Source of the DNA: Bacteroidales bacterium
Lineage (GTDB): Bacteria > Bacteroidota > Bacteroidia > Bacteroidales > UBA3824
DNA length: 14,305 nucleotides
Direction: 5' to 3'
Assembly (NCBI GenBank): GCA_017645985.1
Contig: JAGCNK010000187.1
Coordinates: 1 to 14,305, forward strand
Below, in pieces: positions 6,303 through 14,069 of the stretch (position 1 is the first letter of the stretch; every line of letters begins with the position of its first letter). A model generated the notes under the pieces. That model worked only from the letters and a program-made list of their open reading frames with translations. It was not told where the DNA came from and did no database searches. The translations under genes and the position numbers were made by a program.

Positions 6303-7319
6303 TTAATCAGCCACGGCTATGGCGTAGGTCTGCTCCTTGAATGTGGCGGATTTTACAGCTCCAGTACCGTCGATACGTGCCATATAGCCCTCAAAGAGCT
6401 GCTTTTCCTTGTTGCAGGTGCAGTAATAGATCTCGCCCAAAGAGGAAATGGCAAAGTCGGTGACGCTGCAATTAGAGTCGGTGATACGGCGTAGGCGTCC
6501 TGTGCTGATTTCGTAGCTGCAAAGCGTGGTCTTGGGACAGATATCTTCCTCAAGAATATCAGTTTCCACAGTGAAAACCAGATAGTTACCATCGTTTGAG
6601 ATCTGAAATTTGCAATAGTCGGAAAAACCTGCGTTGTCAACGTTGCAGAGGTCTTCGGTGTCGATAACACGCTTAAGCACAGCGCGGTTTTTCACAAAGT
6701 CGCAGATATAGATGCGGCAGATGTCGTGAAAAACCAGACGGCAGCCGTCGGGCGAGAACACAGGATTGTAGTAATCGTTGTCGGTGTCGAGCCACTCTAT
6801 GTCAGACACTTCGCGTTTGTCCATATTGTAAAGCACTGGCTGCCAATGGCTGTAAATGGTTGACTGTGTGTTGAGTGCGAGGTAATTGCACTTATTGTTC
6901 CACGAACCCATATACGCATTGAACTGCGGAAGGTCGAGCTCCGAAGCCTCCTGAGTTTCAATGTCGATAAGCTTGATGATGCGTCGTCCCGGCTTGCAGT
7001 ACGATGAGTAGGCTATAGTGCGACCGTCGGGCGAGATGTCAAGCTGTGCACTGGCGATGTCGAGCTTAACCAAGTTTTCGAGCGAATTGCCGTAATACAC
7101 AGTGTTGTAGAGCGCTACGGCAAAGAAATAATCGGGCTGCGAACACTTTTTTGACTTGTGCTGCTCGGTTTTGACGGCAGACGTGGACATAGTGCGCACA
7201 GCAACGGAATCAGATGGATGCACTTCGTCGGCGCTGTCGTTGGCAGCAGCCTTGGTACAGCGTGGGGCGCATCCGGGAAACATCAAAGCAGGTAGTAAAA
7301 AAATCAGCAAACGGTTCAT
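6303..7319 (-). CDS. Cysteine-rich WD40-like (PD40) beta-propeller lipoprotein
   Basis: The 338-residue product starts with a lipoprotein signal (LLPALMFPGC, lipidated Cys at 17) and a low-complexity linker to about residue 58. The rest carries PD40/TolB-type propeller repeats: LDISPDGRTIAYSS (93-106), PVFSPDGCRLVFHD (186-199), FQISNDGNYLVFTV (238-251) and the degenerate FAISSLGEIYYCTC (289-302). A periplasm- or surface-facing propeller that binds a protein or glycan partner is expected. Fifteen cysteines in 338 residues is high for an exported protein and suggests disulfides. It is the last gene of the rprX-rprY-porW operon, 40 bases after the PorW-like gene. PD40-containing lipoproteins are also known among type IX secretion parts (PorE has TPR, PD40 and an OmpA-like domain), but this protein has neither of the other two and should not be called PorE. 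A specific function is not known. Confidence 0.8.
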   Translation of the reverse strand: MNRLLIFLLPALMFPGCAPRCTKAAANDSADEVHPSDSVAVRTMSTSAVKTEQHKSKKCSQPDYFFAVALYNTVYYGNSLENLVKLDIASAQLDISPDGRTIAYSSYCKPGRRIIKLIDIETQEASELDLPQFNAYMGSWNNKCNYLALNTQSTIYSHWQPVLYNMDKREVSDIEWLDTDNDYYNPVFSPDGCRLVFHDICRIYICDFVKNRAVLKRVIDTEDLCNVDNAGFSDYCKFQISNDGNYLVFTVETDILEEDICPKTTLCSYEISTGRLRRITDSNCSVTDFAISSLGEIYYCTCNKEKQLFEGYMARIDGTGAVKSATFKEQTYAIAVAD

Positions 7320-7359
7320 AAAAGGTAGCGGAAGTTAGGTGGATGAAAATATATTATCG

Positions 7360-9960
7360 TCAGAGGTATTTTAGTTTAAAAAAGTTGACATAAGCCTCCA
7401 TATCGGTGGCTGTCTTGATCAACGGCATATTGGTGCGGTTAACCACAAACGTGCAGTAGTCGGACTCGGGTGTGAGAAAACGGTAGTTGTCGGTAACAAA
7501 ACGGCGGTAGAAGTCCACAGCGGTATTCTTGTTGGCAAAGGTGGAGACAACTACAAACTTGAATCCGTCGGCAAAATCCCTGCTGCTGACATCGTATTCC
7601 ATAAAATTATTGTCGGCGCAATATTTCTGCACCAGATACTCGGTTTGTCCGGCGGCGGGATTGTCGGTTTTGAACGCAAGCACAAAATAGTGCGCGGCGG
7701 TGTATAGCGTGTCGAAACGCTGTATGTCGAATCGTCCCGAATTAAGCGACTCCAGTTTGTTCTTGGCAGCCGGAATAAGGTCGGACTTCGGGAAACGTTT
7801 CACAAAAGTCTCTAACACAGAGTGCATTGCAGGAATATTCTGCATACGTCCGTGGGCGCGGGCTTCAAGATAGTAGAAATTTTCGGCAATCTTGAGGTCG
7901 GCGTATTGGTTCTCTGACTGAGTGCAGAGCGATATACAATATTGGTAACTGCCGCCTTGGAAACTGCTGAGCGCCAGATTGTAAACCCTCAGAGCCGAAT
8001 CCTTGCGTGCCTGAACATTCTTGAGATAGTCGGGGTCGCCGAGTATCTTGGCATATCCGCTTTCGGGATAGTTGGAAATCAACTGTCCCTTGGTGTATTC
8101 AGCCAACGAGTTTTCGCCCTGATATTTGTATATTTTATATAAGGTGTATAGCGACTGCGGCATCAGATAATGGTTGGGATTTTTCTGATTGAGGTAGAGA
8201 AGAGTCTCGATAGCCTTGGCGGGGTCGTCCATCTTTTCGTAATAAACATCGGCAGCGGCAAACCACGATTCAGCCTCGATATTCTTAGAAACAGTCATAG
8301 CCGAATCGGTCATCGGAAGGTTTCTCAGATAGTATTCGGGCATTCGGTCGTTGAGGGCGGCGGCGGCAGAATCCTGCACCTCCTCCTGCTCGGTCTCCTC
8401 CACTATTTCGGTGCTCTTATTCTTGCGACGCCAGTTGTCCTCCAGACGGCGCTGTCCCCATTTCTTCACAAACTCCGACTTGCCGTAGTTGAGCGAAGTG
8501 GTGTTGTAGAGATACCATTTGCCGGCGAAATTTGGATTGCCGTCCTGACCAGTGTACTGCACGCCATAGTTGTTGTCGCCACCGCCGTAGTACTGCTGCG
8601 ACGACTGTGCGGCGGCTTCACGGGCTGCCACGTCGGCTATAATCTGCATTACAATCTGGTTTCTACGGCTCTCTGGCATAGCAGCCACACGCTGTATACT
8701 GTCCTGATAGTTAGCCTGGTTGATATATCCAGTCAACAGCGAGAGGTTTTCCGACTTTTGCGAAATCTCATCATAGTCGGAATATGTCTTTGGCAGATAT
8801 GCCATAGTGCTGTCGTAATATTTCTGAGCGTTGATATAGTCGTGACGGTCGAAATAAATATTGGCAGATGCCAGATACGACTTAGCCTTCTGAACATCGT
8901 TGGAGCTGCTCACGTGCGCCGAAGTCTTGTAGTATTCGAGAGCCTTGTCGAGATTTCCGCTGCGGCGTTCCACCTCGGCCATAGCATAGTAAATCTGGTC
9001 TTTGTATTCGGCATTGTTCTCGTCGCGTGCCAGGCGCATAAGTTCCGACTTGATTTTTTCAGTGTCGGAACCCTCGTCAAACACAGTTGCGAGGTTGATT
9101 TTGGCGTTGAACACCGTGGCGTAGTCGGGATTTATCTTTATCACCTGCAAATAATTCTGCTTAGCCTCGTTGTAGTTGCCGCATCGGCGGTTGATGTCGC
9201 CGAGAATATATATCAGCCACGCCTTCTTGTTCTTATTTCGAGTAAGGTCGGCGGCCTTCTGCAGAGCCTCGATAGCCTCGGGATACTTGCGTACGGCGAT
9301 GTAGATGTCGGCGTAGGTCATATAGATGCCACGGTCGAGTTTCTTAGGGTGACGCTTGTCGGAATTGAGTTTTGATATTGTCTCGAGAGCCTCGGTGTAG
9401 TTGCGCTGCATACACATAGTTTTGGCGAGCCACATCTGAGCCTCAAACTTGGCAGGTTCGTGCTTGAACCGTGTGGTAACAAGGCGGAAAGAACTTTCGG
9501 CACGGTCGTAGTCGGCTGCCACATAGTTTGCCTTGCCCATCAGCAGATAGGTGTCGTCGATCCATTTGCAAAAATCGGGCTTGTTGTAAAACTCCAACTC
9601 GCTCTGGTCCATACCTCCGCGGCCGTAATGCTTTTTGGGTTTGGAAGTTATGGAATGGGTAAGTATGTTCTTGCCGCATTTCTGCACACAGTTGTCCATA
9701 TCGCTGCGGGCAATGTCGGCGGCTCCGGGGGCGTCTTCTTTAAACACGGGAAGAATCTCGGTATAGTCGCACCTGAGGTCGGTCTCAATCTTCTGCACAC
9801 CCTCGTTGTAATACTCCTGGGCGTTGAAATAGACATTGTAATGCGCAGTAAGGTTGTGAAACGCACGGCGAGCGGCTGTATTCTTGGTGTTAGAACAGCC
9901 CGACAACATCACCGCGGCGCACACAGCCGACGTATACAATATTTTTGAAAACCGACTCAT
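7360..9960 (-). CDS. porW: TPR lipoprotein resembling PorW/SprE of the type IX secretion system
   Basis: This 866-residue exported protein has a lipoprotein signal (CAAVMLSGC, lipidated Cys at 22) followed by a segment containing HNLTAHYNVYFNAQEYYNEG (35-54). That segment is characteristic of the PorW/SprE family, lipoproteins needed for type IX secretion and gliding in Bacteroidetes. Tetratricopeptide repeats occupy about 130-390 (for example YDRAESSFRLV, YPEAIEALQKA, YNEAKQNYLQV, LDKALEYYKTS, YINAQKYYDS) and about 560-640, with a further helical stretch to 740. Between the blocks lies a Gln/Gly/Tyr/Asn-rich linker (452-475) and an acidic stretch near 520-530. A C-terminal domain (about 755-866, from HYFVLAFK to the Tyr/Phe-rich end) resembles the SprE tail. 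The gene starts 10 bases after rprY and is clearly in the same transcript. Some related genomes carry such TPR lipoproteins without a full secretion system, so the role is inferred. Confidence 0.7.
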   Translation of the reverse strand: MSRFSKILYTSAVCAAVMLSGCSNTKNTAARRAFHNLTAHYNVYFNAQEYYNEGVQKIETDLRCDYTEILPVFKEDAPGAADIARSDMDNCVQKCGKNILTHSITSKPKKHYGRGGMDQSELEFYNKPDFCKWIDDTYLLMGKANYVAADYDRAESSFRLVTTRFKHEPAKFEAQMWLAKTMCMQRNYTEALETISKLNSDKRHPKKLDRGIYMTYADIYIAVRKYPEAIEALQKAADLTRNKNKKAWLIYILGDINRRCGNYNEAKQNYLQVIKINPDYATVFNAKINLATVFDEGSDTEKIKSELMRLARDENNAEYKDQIYYAMAEVERRSGNLDKALEYYKTSAHVSSSNDVQKAKSYLASANIYFDRHDYINAQKYYDSTMAYLPKTYSDYDEISQKSENLSLLTGYINQANYQDSIQRVAAMPESRRNQIVMQIIADVAAREAAAQSSQQYYGGGDNNYGVQYTGQDGNPNFAGKWYLYNTTSLNYGKSEFVKKWGQRRLEDNWRRKNKSTEIVEETEQEEVQDSAAAALNDRMPEYYLRNLPMTDSAMTVSKNIEAESWFAAADVYYEKMDDPAKAIETLLYLNQKNPNHYLMPQSLYTLYKIYKYQGENSLAEYTKGQLISNYPESGYAKILGDPDYLKNVQARKDSALRVYNLALSSFQGGSYQYCISLCTQSENQYADLKIAENFYYLEARAHGRMQNIPAMHSVLETFVKRFPKSDLIPAAKNKLESLNSGRFDIQRFDTLYTAAHYFVLAFKTDNPAAGQTEYLVQKYCADNNFMEYDVSSRDFADGFKFVVVSTFANKNTAVDFYRRFVTDNYRFLTPESDYCTFVVNRTNMPLIKTATDMEAYVNFFKLKYL

Positions 9961-9970
9961 CGCTTAAAAC

Positions 9971-10672
9971 CTATTCTTCGTTGCCAACAATCAATTTGTA
10001 GCCCTTGCCGTGGATATTAAGAATCTCGATGGTGCTGTCTTCCTGAAGTTTTTTGCGCAACTTGGTGATATACACGTCCATAGAGCGGGCGTTGAAATAG
10101 TTGTCGTCATCCCAGATCTGTTTGAGTGCGTAGTTGCGTTCGAGCACCTTGTTTTGGTTGGCGCAGAGCAGACGGAGAAGTTCCGACTCTTTGGTGGTGA
10201 GTTTTTCGGGTTCGCCATCCTGAAACTGGAGAGTCTGGTTGATGGTATTGAATGCATACTTGCCTATTTTGTAAGCAGTTACGGTTTCATTTTCCCAAGC
10301 ACCCGAACGGCGGAGCACTGCCTCAATGCGGAGCAAGAGTTCCTCCATATTGAAAGGCTTGGTGATATAGTCGTCGGCACCGATTTTGAAACCGGTAAGC
10401 ACGTCTTCCTTCAAGTTTTTGGCAGTGAGGAATATGATTGGAATCGAAGTGTTTATCTCCCTGATTTCGGTAGCAACGGCAAAACCGTCCTTCTTGGGCA
10501 TCATAATGTCGAGGATGCAGATATCGTAGTTGCCAGAGCGGAAACCTGTGGTGGCTTTCTCGCCGTCGTTGAAGAGGTCGGTCTTGTAACCCTTGGCCTC
10601 GAGATACTGTTTGAGAAGCGAGCCTAAGTTCACATCGTCTTCGGCTAAAAGTATGCTAACAATTTTTTCCAT
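9971..10672 (-). CDS. rprY: OmpR-family response regulator, RprY type
   Basis: The 233-residue protein has a receiver domain (1-120) with acidic pocket E11, D12 and D13, phospho-acceptor D55 in CILDIMMPKKDG, T83 in FLTAK and K105 in DYITKPF. A winged-helix DNA-binding domain (about 137-229) follows, with LTTKESELLRLL, NARSMDVYITKLRKKL and the final wing IHGKGYKLIV. Everything needed for phosphorylation and DNA binding is present. Length and sequence fit RprY of Bacteroides, the partner of RprX; in that system the regulator is linked to envelope and oxidative stress and to nutrient response. It follows rprX by 25 bases and precedes the PorW-like gene by 10, so all are in one operon. Direct control of its own operon is plausible, but no repeated binding site was identified by eye. 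Confidence 0.9.
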   Translation of the reverse strand: MEKIVSILLAEDDVNLGSLLKQYLEAKGYKTDLFNDGEKATTGFRSGNYDICILDIMMPKKDGFAVATEIREINTSIPIIFLTAKNLKEDVLTGFKIGADDYITKPFNMEELLLRIEAVLRRSGAWENETVTAYKIGKYAFNTINQTLQFQDGEPEKLTTKESELLRLLCANQNKVLERNYALKQIWDDDNYFNARSMDVYITKLRKKLQEDSTIEILNIHGKGYKLIVGNEE

Positions 10673-10697
10673 ATTCGTATATTTTATAATGTGTTGG

Positions 10698-12230
10698 TTA
10701 CTGTTTTAAATTAAAGGGCAAATATATATAAAAAGTTGTTCCCTTGCCAACATCGCTCTTGATTCTTATCTTGCCCTGATGTTCTTCTACCACGCACTTG
10801 ACGTAACTTAGACCTATCCCGAATCCCTTGACATTGTGCACGTTGCCGGTATGAACGCGGTAAAACTGGTCGAAAATATGTTTCTGACTTTCGCGCGAAA
10901 TGCCTATGCCGTTGTCGGTTACAGAAATTTCGATACCGTTTTTCACATTTTCTGTGGTAATCTCTAATTTTGGAGTGCCCTCAGTATATTTTAGTCCGTT
11001 ATCCAAAAGGTTGAAAATCAAATTGGTAATATGAACTTCGTCGCCTTCTATCACATCGTCTTTGGCTTTGAGACGAGAGATGATAATGCCGCCGCGGTCT
11101 TTAACTTTGAGGTCGAACGAATTTACAACTTTCTTTATTAATTCGTTGATATAAAGTTCTTTAACCTTCATTCTAACCTTGCCACGCTCAATCACAGCCA
11201 TCTGCAAAACGCGTTCTACCTGAAAGCCAAGGCGTTTGCTCTCGTCTTCAATTACTTGCGAAATATGGTCGAACATCTGCTCGTTTTTCAAAACTGTCTT
11301 ATCTTTAAGCATTTGCGAGGCAAGCGAGATAGACGAAATCGGCGTTTTCAACTCGTGGGTCATATTGTTCACAAAGTCGGTCTTCATCTCGGAGAGTTTC
11401 TTTTGGCGGAAAATAATCACAAGCGTAACGGCAAACGTGAGCATCACAATGAGCGTAAGCACGAGCGAAGAGTAAGCCTTTTTGGAAATAGACTGCATAG
11501 TAGCCTTGTCCTCGTCGGGGAAATATACCACCAAGTAGCACGGAGGCGAAATAATATCGTTGGGATAAAGCATTATCTGATAGGTAGATGGCACCGAGTC
11601 AGGATTAAAGCCGCCTGTACGGAAATAATACTCATCGCCCTCGCCACGAATGGCAAAATCGTAATCGGCATTGATACCGTTGTTGGCAAACTGGCATTTG
11701 AGATACTCATTGATAACTTTGGGCGAAACACGGTCTTCGATATTGATTTTCTTGCGGATAAGTTGGTTCACAAGGTTTTCCACAAACACGGTCTTGTTGT
11801 GAATCTTGGCCTTCACCTTCTCTTGAAACTCCTCACGAGCCACTGTCTGCTCCATAGGAAACGGCTGCTGCCCTGCCTGAATAATCGACATAGACGCAGA
11901 GTCGCGGCTGAGAACAACAATTTTGCCTCCCATAGTGTCGCGAAGCATACTGTCGGCAATCATTTTCCCTGGACGGTTGAGGTTTGGAACAGCCTTGCCA
12001 ACCGACGCGGAGTCGAAATTGACGGCGATAACCTCGTTTTGAATATGCGACACCACCTCGCTCTCCTCGAGTTTCTGCATAACACGGTAAAGCGAACGGT
12101 TCACAGCCTGACTGAACTGCTGGTGGCGTACCATCAAAGCCTCGTTGAACCACGAAACCTGAATAACAATCAGCCAAACCATTGTAAAGGTCATCACACA
12201 AGCCAATGTAATAATTATCTTTCTGCTCAT
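10698..12230 (-). CDS. rprX: Membrane sensor histidine kinase, RprX type
   Basis: With the start at 12230 the product is 510 residues, beginning MSRKIIITLACV. The open frame extends upstream to 12317, but that would begin ahead of a well-formed promoter (12253-12284), so the shorter start is preferred. Membrane segments lie at about 5-25 and 254-274 and enclose a periplasmic sensor region of about 230 residues without a recognised domain. The cytoplasmic part has the H-box NNMTHELKTPISS with H292 as phosphorylation site, an N-box NLIFNLLDNGLKY (403-415), a G1 box TDNGIGIS (438-445), FDQFYRV and a G2 box GFGIGLSYV (469-477), so kinase function should be intact. No HAMP or PAS domain is evident. 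It resembles RprX of Bacteroides fragilis (about 520 residues) and is first in the operon rprX-rprY-porW-propeller lipoprotein. The signal sensed is unknown. Confidence 0.88.
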   Translation of the reverse strand: MSRKIIITLACVMTFTMVWLIVIQVSWFNEALMVRHQQFSQAVNRSLYRVMQKLEESEVVSHIQNEVIAVNFDSASVGKAVPNLNRPGKMIADSMLRDTMGGKIVVLSRDSASMSIIQAGQQPFPMEQTVAREEFQEKVKAKIHNKTVFVENLVNQLIRKKINIEDRVSPKVINEYLKCQFANNGINADYDFAIRGEGDEYYFRTGGFNPDSVPSTYQIMLYPNDIISPPCYLVVYFPDEDKATMQSISKKAYSSLVLTLIVMLTFAVTLVIIFRQKKLSEMKTDFVNNMTHELKTPISSISLASQMLKDKTVLKNEQMFDHISQVIEDESKRLGFQVERVLQMAVIERGKVRMKVKELYINELIKKVVNSFDLKVKDRGGIIISRLKAKDDVIEGDEVHITNLIFNLLDNGLKYTEGTPKLEITTENVKNGIEISVTDNGIGISRESQKHIFDQFYRVHTGNVHNVKGFGIGLSYVKCVVEEHQGKIRIKSDVGKGTTFYIYLPFNLKQ

Positions 12231-12252
12231 TGCTACGTTGATTTTCAAGCGA

Positions 12253-12284
12253 CAAAAGTAATAATATTTAGATAAAAGAGCAAA
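12253..12284 (-). promoter_or_regulatory. Promoter of the rprX operon
   Basis: On the minus strand TTTG (12284-12281), exactly 20 bases, then TACTTTTG (12260-12253), both full matches to the Bacteroidetes consensus. Transcription would start near 12247, giving a leader of about 17 bases before the ATG at 12230. This decides the start of rprX. The rprX operon and the exporter operon diverge from the interval 12231-12375. Confidence 0.65.
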
Positions 12285-12347
12285 AATAATTGGTAATTGA
12301 AAAAAGATTTTTAACATATTTCAAGACATATTAACTGTGGCAAATAC

Positions 12348-12355
12348 TATCTTTG
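12348..12355 (+). promoter_or_regulatory. -7 box for the ABC exporter operon
   Basis: TATCTTTG is an exact TAnnTTTG match 20 bases before the ATG at 12376. No clear TTTG is found at the right distance upstream (the nearest, TTTC at 12319, is 25 bases away). The box lies after the GTG at 12337, which argues against that GTG as the start of the permease. Confidence 0.45.
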
Positions 12356-12375
12356 CAATACAAAATGAGAATAAT

Positions 12376-13299
12376 ATGCGCCAATATCTGCACCTGCAAT
12401 TCACGATGTTCAACCGCCGTCTGAGGGATTTTGGATTAAATCCCGTGGTGGGATATTTGATGTTGAATGTGTTGTTCGTGGGATTTGTTAAGGCGCTGTA
12501 TTATAGGGCGGAAGGATATGCGGCGTGGGTATTGATTGGGGCTTGTCTGATGGCTCAATTGCCGCTGTGCAACAAAGAACGTTCTGATTTTCTGCAAACT
12601 ACATTTGGCAAAGGCAGGAAAAACAAGATAAGGATAGTAGAAAACCTCATTATTTCGCTGCCGTTTGCAGTGGCGCTGTTATTAAACCAATGCTTTATTC
12701 AAATAGCAATAATTGTAATATTGTCAATCGTTTCTTCATTGGCAACATTTAATGGAAACACAGGCATTGCAATACCCACTCCGTTTTCAAAACGTCCGTT
12801 TGAATTTTCAACAGGTTTCAGATATACATTCTACCTGATAGCGTTGGTTTATGTGATAACAGTGATTTCCGTAAGTGTCAACAATTTAAACTTGGGCATA
12901 GCCACTATTGTGGCGGTGTACATCATAGCGGCGAGTTATTACTCAAAACCCGAAGATGTATATTATGTATGGATTTTTGCTAAAACACCGTGCACGTTTT
13001 TAAGGCTCAAAGTGTTGGAGGCTTTAAAAAACGTCTCATTTATGGCTCTTCCGCCGATTGCGTTGCTGACGGTGTTTTATTACACAGAAATACATTTGAT
13101 AATAATTGCAGCATTTGTAGGAACTATCTTTTTGATTACTATGGTGTTGGCAAAATATTCGTCGTATCCCGACAATATGGGGCTGTCGGTGGTAATTATG
13201 CTGATTTTGGCGCTTTTGTTTCCACCATCGGTATTGGTGGCAGTGCCGTACTTTTATTACCGCTCTATCAACAAGTTAAAACAGTTTTTCGATGATTAG
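12376..13299 (+). CDS. ABC-2 type exporter, membrane permease subunit
   Basis: The preferred start is the ATG at 12376 (MRQYLHLQF), giving 307 residues. An in-frame GTG at 12337 would add 13 residues but lies upstream of the probable -7 box. The protein is very hydrophobic, with about six to eight likely membrane segments (for example around GYLMLNVLFVGF, AAWVLIGACLMA, IISLPFAVALLL, IAIIVILSIVSSL, TFYLIALVYVITV, LGIATIVAVYIIA, IIIAAFVGTIFLI and SVVIMLILALLF), and soluble loops with little else recognisable. Its identity rests mainly on being followed, with an 8-base overlap (ATGATTAG), by an ABC ATPase gene. This is the standard layout of a two-component exporter in which two permeases and two ATPases assemble in the inner membrane. 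The substrate is unknown; a peptide, lipid or toxic compound is possible. Confidence 0.78.
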   Translation: MRQYLHLQFTMFNRRLRDFGLNPVVGYLMLNVLFVGFVKALYYRAEGYAAWVLIGACLMAQLPLCNKERSDFLQTTFGKGRKNKIRIVENLIISLPFAVALLLNQCFIQIAIIVILSIVSSLATFNGNTGIAIPTPFSKRPFEFSTGFRYTFYLIALVYVITVISVSVNNLNLGIATIVAVYIIAASYYSKPEDVYYVWIFAKTPCTFLRLKVLEALKNVSFMALPPIALLTVFYYTEIHLIIIAAFVGTIFLITMVLAKYSSYPDNMGLSVVIMLILALLFPPSVLVAVPYFYYRSINKLKQFFDD

Positions 13300-13969
13300 G
13301 ATAAAAAATTTAAGCAAACAGTTTGGCAAAAAAGTAGTTTTAAACAACCTCTCAATAGAGTTTGAGCGGGGCAAAATCTACGGCATAATCGGCGAAAACG
13401 GCGCGGGCAAAACCACTCTGTTTCGTTGCATTGCCGGATTAGAAAGTTTTGATGGCGAGATAGTTAGCGAAATAAATCCTCTCAAAGACCATTTAGGATA
13501 CCTCACCGCCGAGCCGTTCTTTTTCCCAATGATAACGGGCGAAGAATACATCCGCCTATTGTGCAACGCCCGAGACAAAAAGTTAACCGAAATAGGCAGC
13601 AACAACATATTCGACCTTCCTCTTAATCAATATGTTACCACTTATTCCACAGGAATGAGAAAAAAACTCGCCCTCTTGGCTGTGCTGCTGCAAGGCAACG
13701 ACATCTTCATCCTCGACGAACCATTCAACGGCATCGACCTCAACGGCAGCATTATTCTCACCGAGATACTCCACCGTCTCAAAGAGTTAGGCAAAACGGT
13801 GATAATCTCGTCGCACATTTTTTCCACTCTCAGCGACACTTGCGATGAAATCCACGTTCTCCGCCACGGAACCATCACCCAAAAAGTAGCCCGCGAAGAG
13901 TTCTATCTACTTGAAAAAGAGATGAAAAACTCGGCGGTGATAGGAAACATTGAAAGGTTGGAGTTGTAG
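13292..13969 (+). CDS. ABC transporter ATP-binding subunit
   Basis: The 225-residue ATPase has a Walker A motif GENGAGKTT (34-42), a signature STGMRKK (119-125), a Walker B FILDEP (139-144) and an H-loop histidine in ISSH (H175). It should hydrolyse ATP to drive the permease encoded just upstream, whose stop codon it overlaps. The position of the Q-loop reads GYLTAEPFFF, with Ala or Thr where Gln is normal; similar changes occur in some Bacteroidetes ATPases of this branch, as far as I recall. The protein ends soon after the core fold (final residues NIERLEL), with no accessory domain. The stretch after the stop (13970-14014) is A+T rich and contains only a weak palindrome, GAAAAAAATTTTTCC at about 13992-14006, as a possible terminator. 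Confidence 0.9.
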   Translation: MIRIKNLSKQFGKKVVLNNLSIEFERGKIYGIIGENGAGKTTLFRCIAGLESFDGEIVSEINPLKDHLGYLTAEPFFFPMITGEEYIRLLCNARDKKLTEIGSNNIFDLPLNQYVTTYSTGMRKKLALLAVLLQGNDIFILDEPFNGIDLNGSIILTEILHRLKELGKTVIISSHIFSTLSDTCDEIHVLRHGTITQKVAREEFYLLEKEMKNSAVIGNIERLEL

Positions 13970-14013
13970 CAGCCACGGATTTTCAGAAATAGAAAAAAAT
14001 TTTTCCGCATTTC

Positions 14014-14032
14014 ATTTGCAATTTCCGCAAAT
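14014..14032. promoter_or_regulatory. Inverted repeat, candidate TetR operator
   Basis: ATTTGC-N7-GCAAAT is a 19-base inverted repeat that overlaps the -33 element and part of the spacer of the tetR promoter. TetR-family regulators commonly repress their own gene by binding such a site. The octamer TTTCCGCA also occurs twice, at 14002-14009 and 14022-14029, and a related inverse copy, AAATGCGAAAA, lies at 14047-14057. The match is short and the region is A+T rich, so chance is not excluded. Confidence 0.35.
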
Positions 14033-14046
14033 CTCTTTTATCTTTG
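14015..14046 (+). promoter_or_regulatory. Promoter of the TetR-family gene
   Basis: TTTG (14015-14018), exactly 20 bases, then TATCTTTG (14039-14046): a full match to the Bacteroidetes consensus. Transcription would begin near 14052, which places the in-frame ATG at 14049 at or before the transcript start and favours the ATG at 14070. Confidence 0.65.
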
Positions 14047-14069
14047 AAATGCGAAAAAATAGTATCAAA

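Noticed and set aside
8170..9375. Open frame of 401 codons on the plus strand
   Set aside because: It is antisense to the PorW-like gene, and the translation is rich in Val/Leu/His without any motif. It is a shadow frame.
11256..12275. Open frame of 339 codons on the plus strand
   Set aside because: It is antisense to rprX, whose kinase boxes are all clear on the minus strand. No promoter or protein motif supports it.
12231..12317. N-terminal extension of rprX by 29 residues
   Set aside because: A full-consensus promoter lies within this stretch, so the extended start would precede the transcript. The shorter form also gives a normal N-terminal membrane segment.
12337..12375. GTG start for the permease, 13 residues earlier
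   Set aside because: The region contains the probable -7 box TATCTTTG, and GTG starts are uncommon; the ATG at 12376 fits better.
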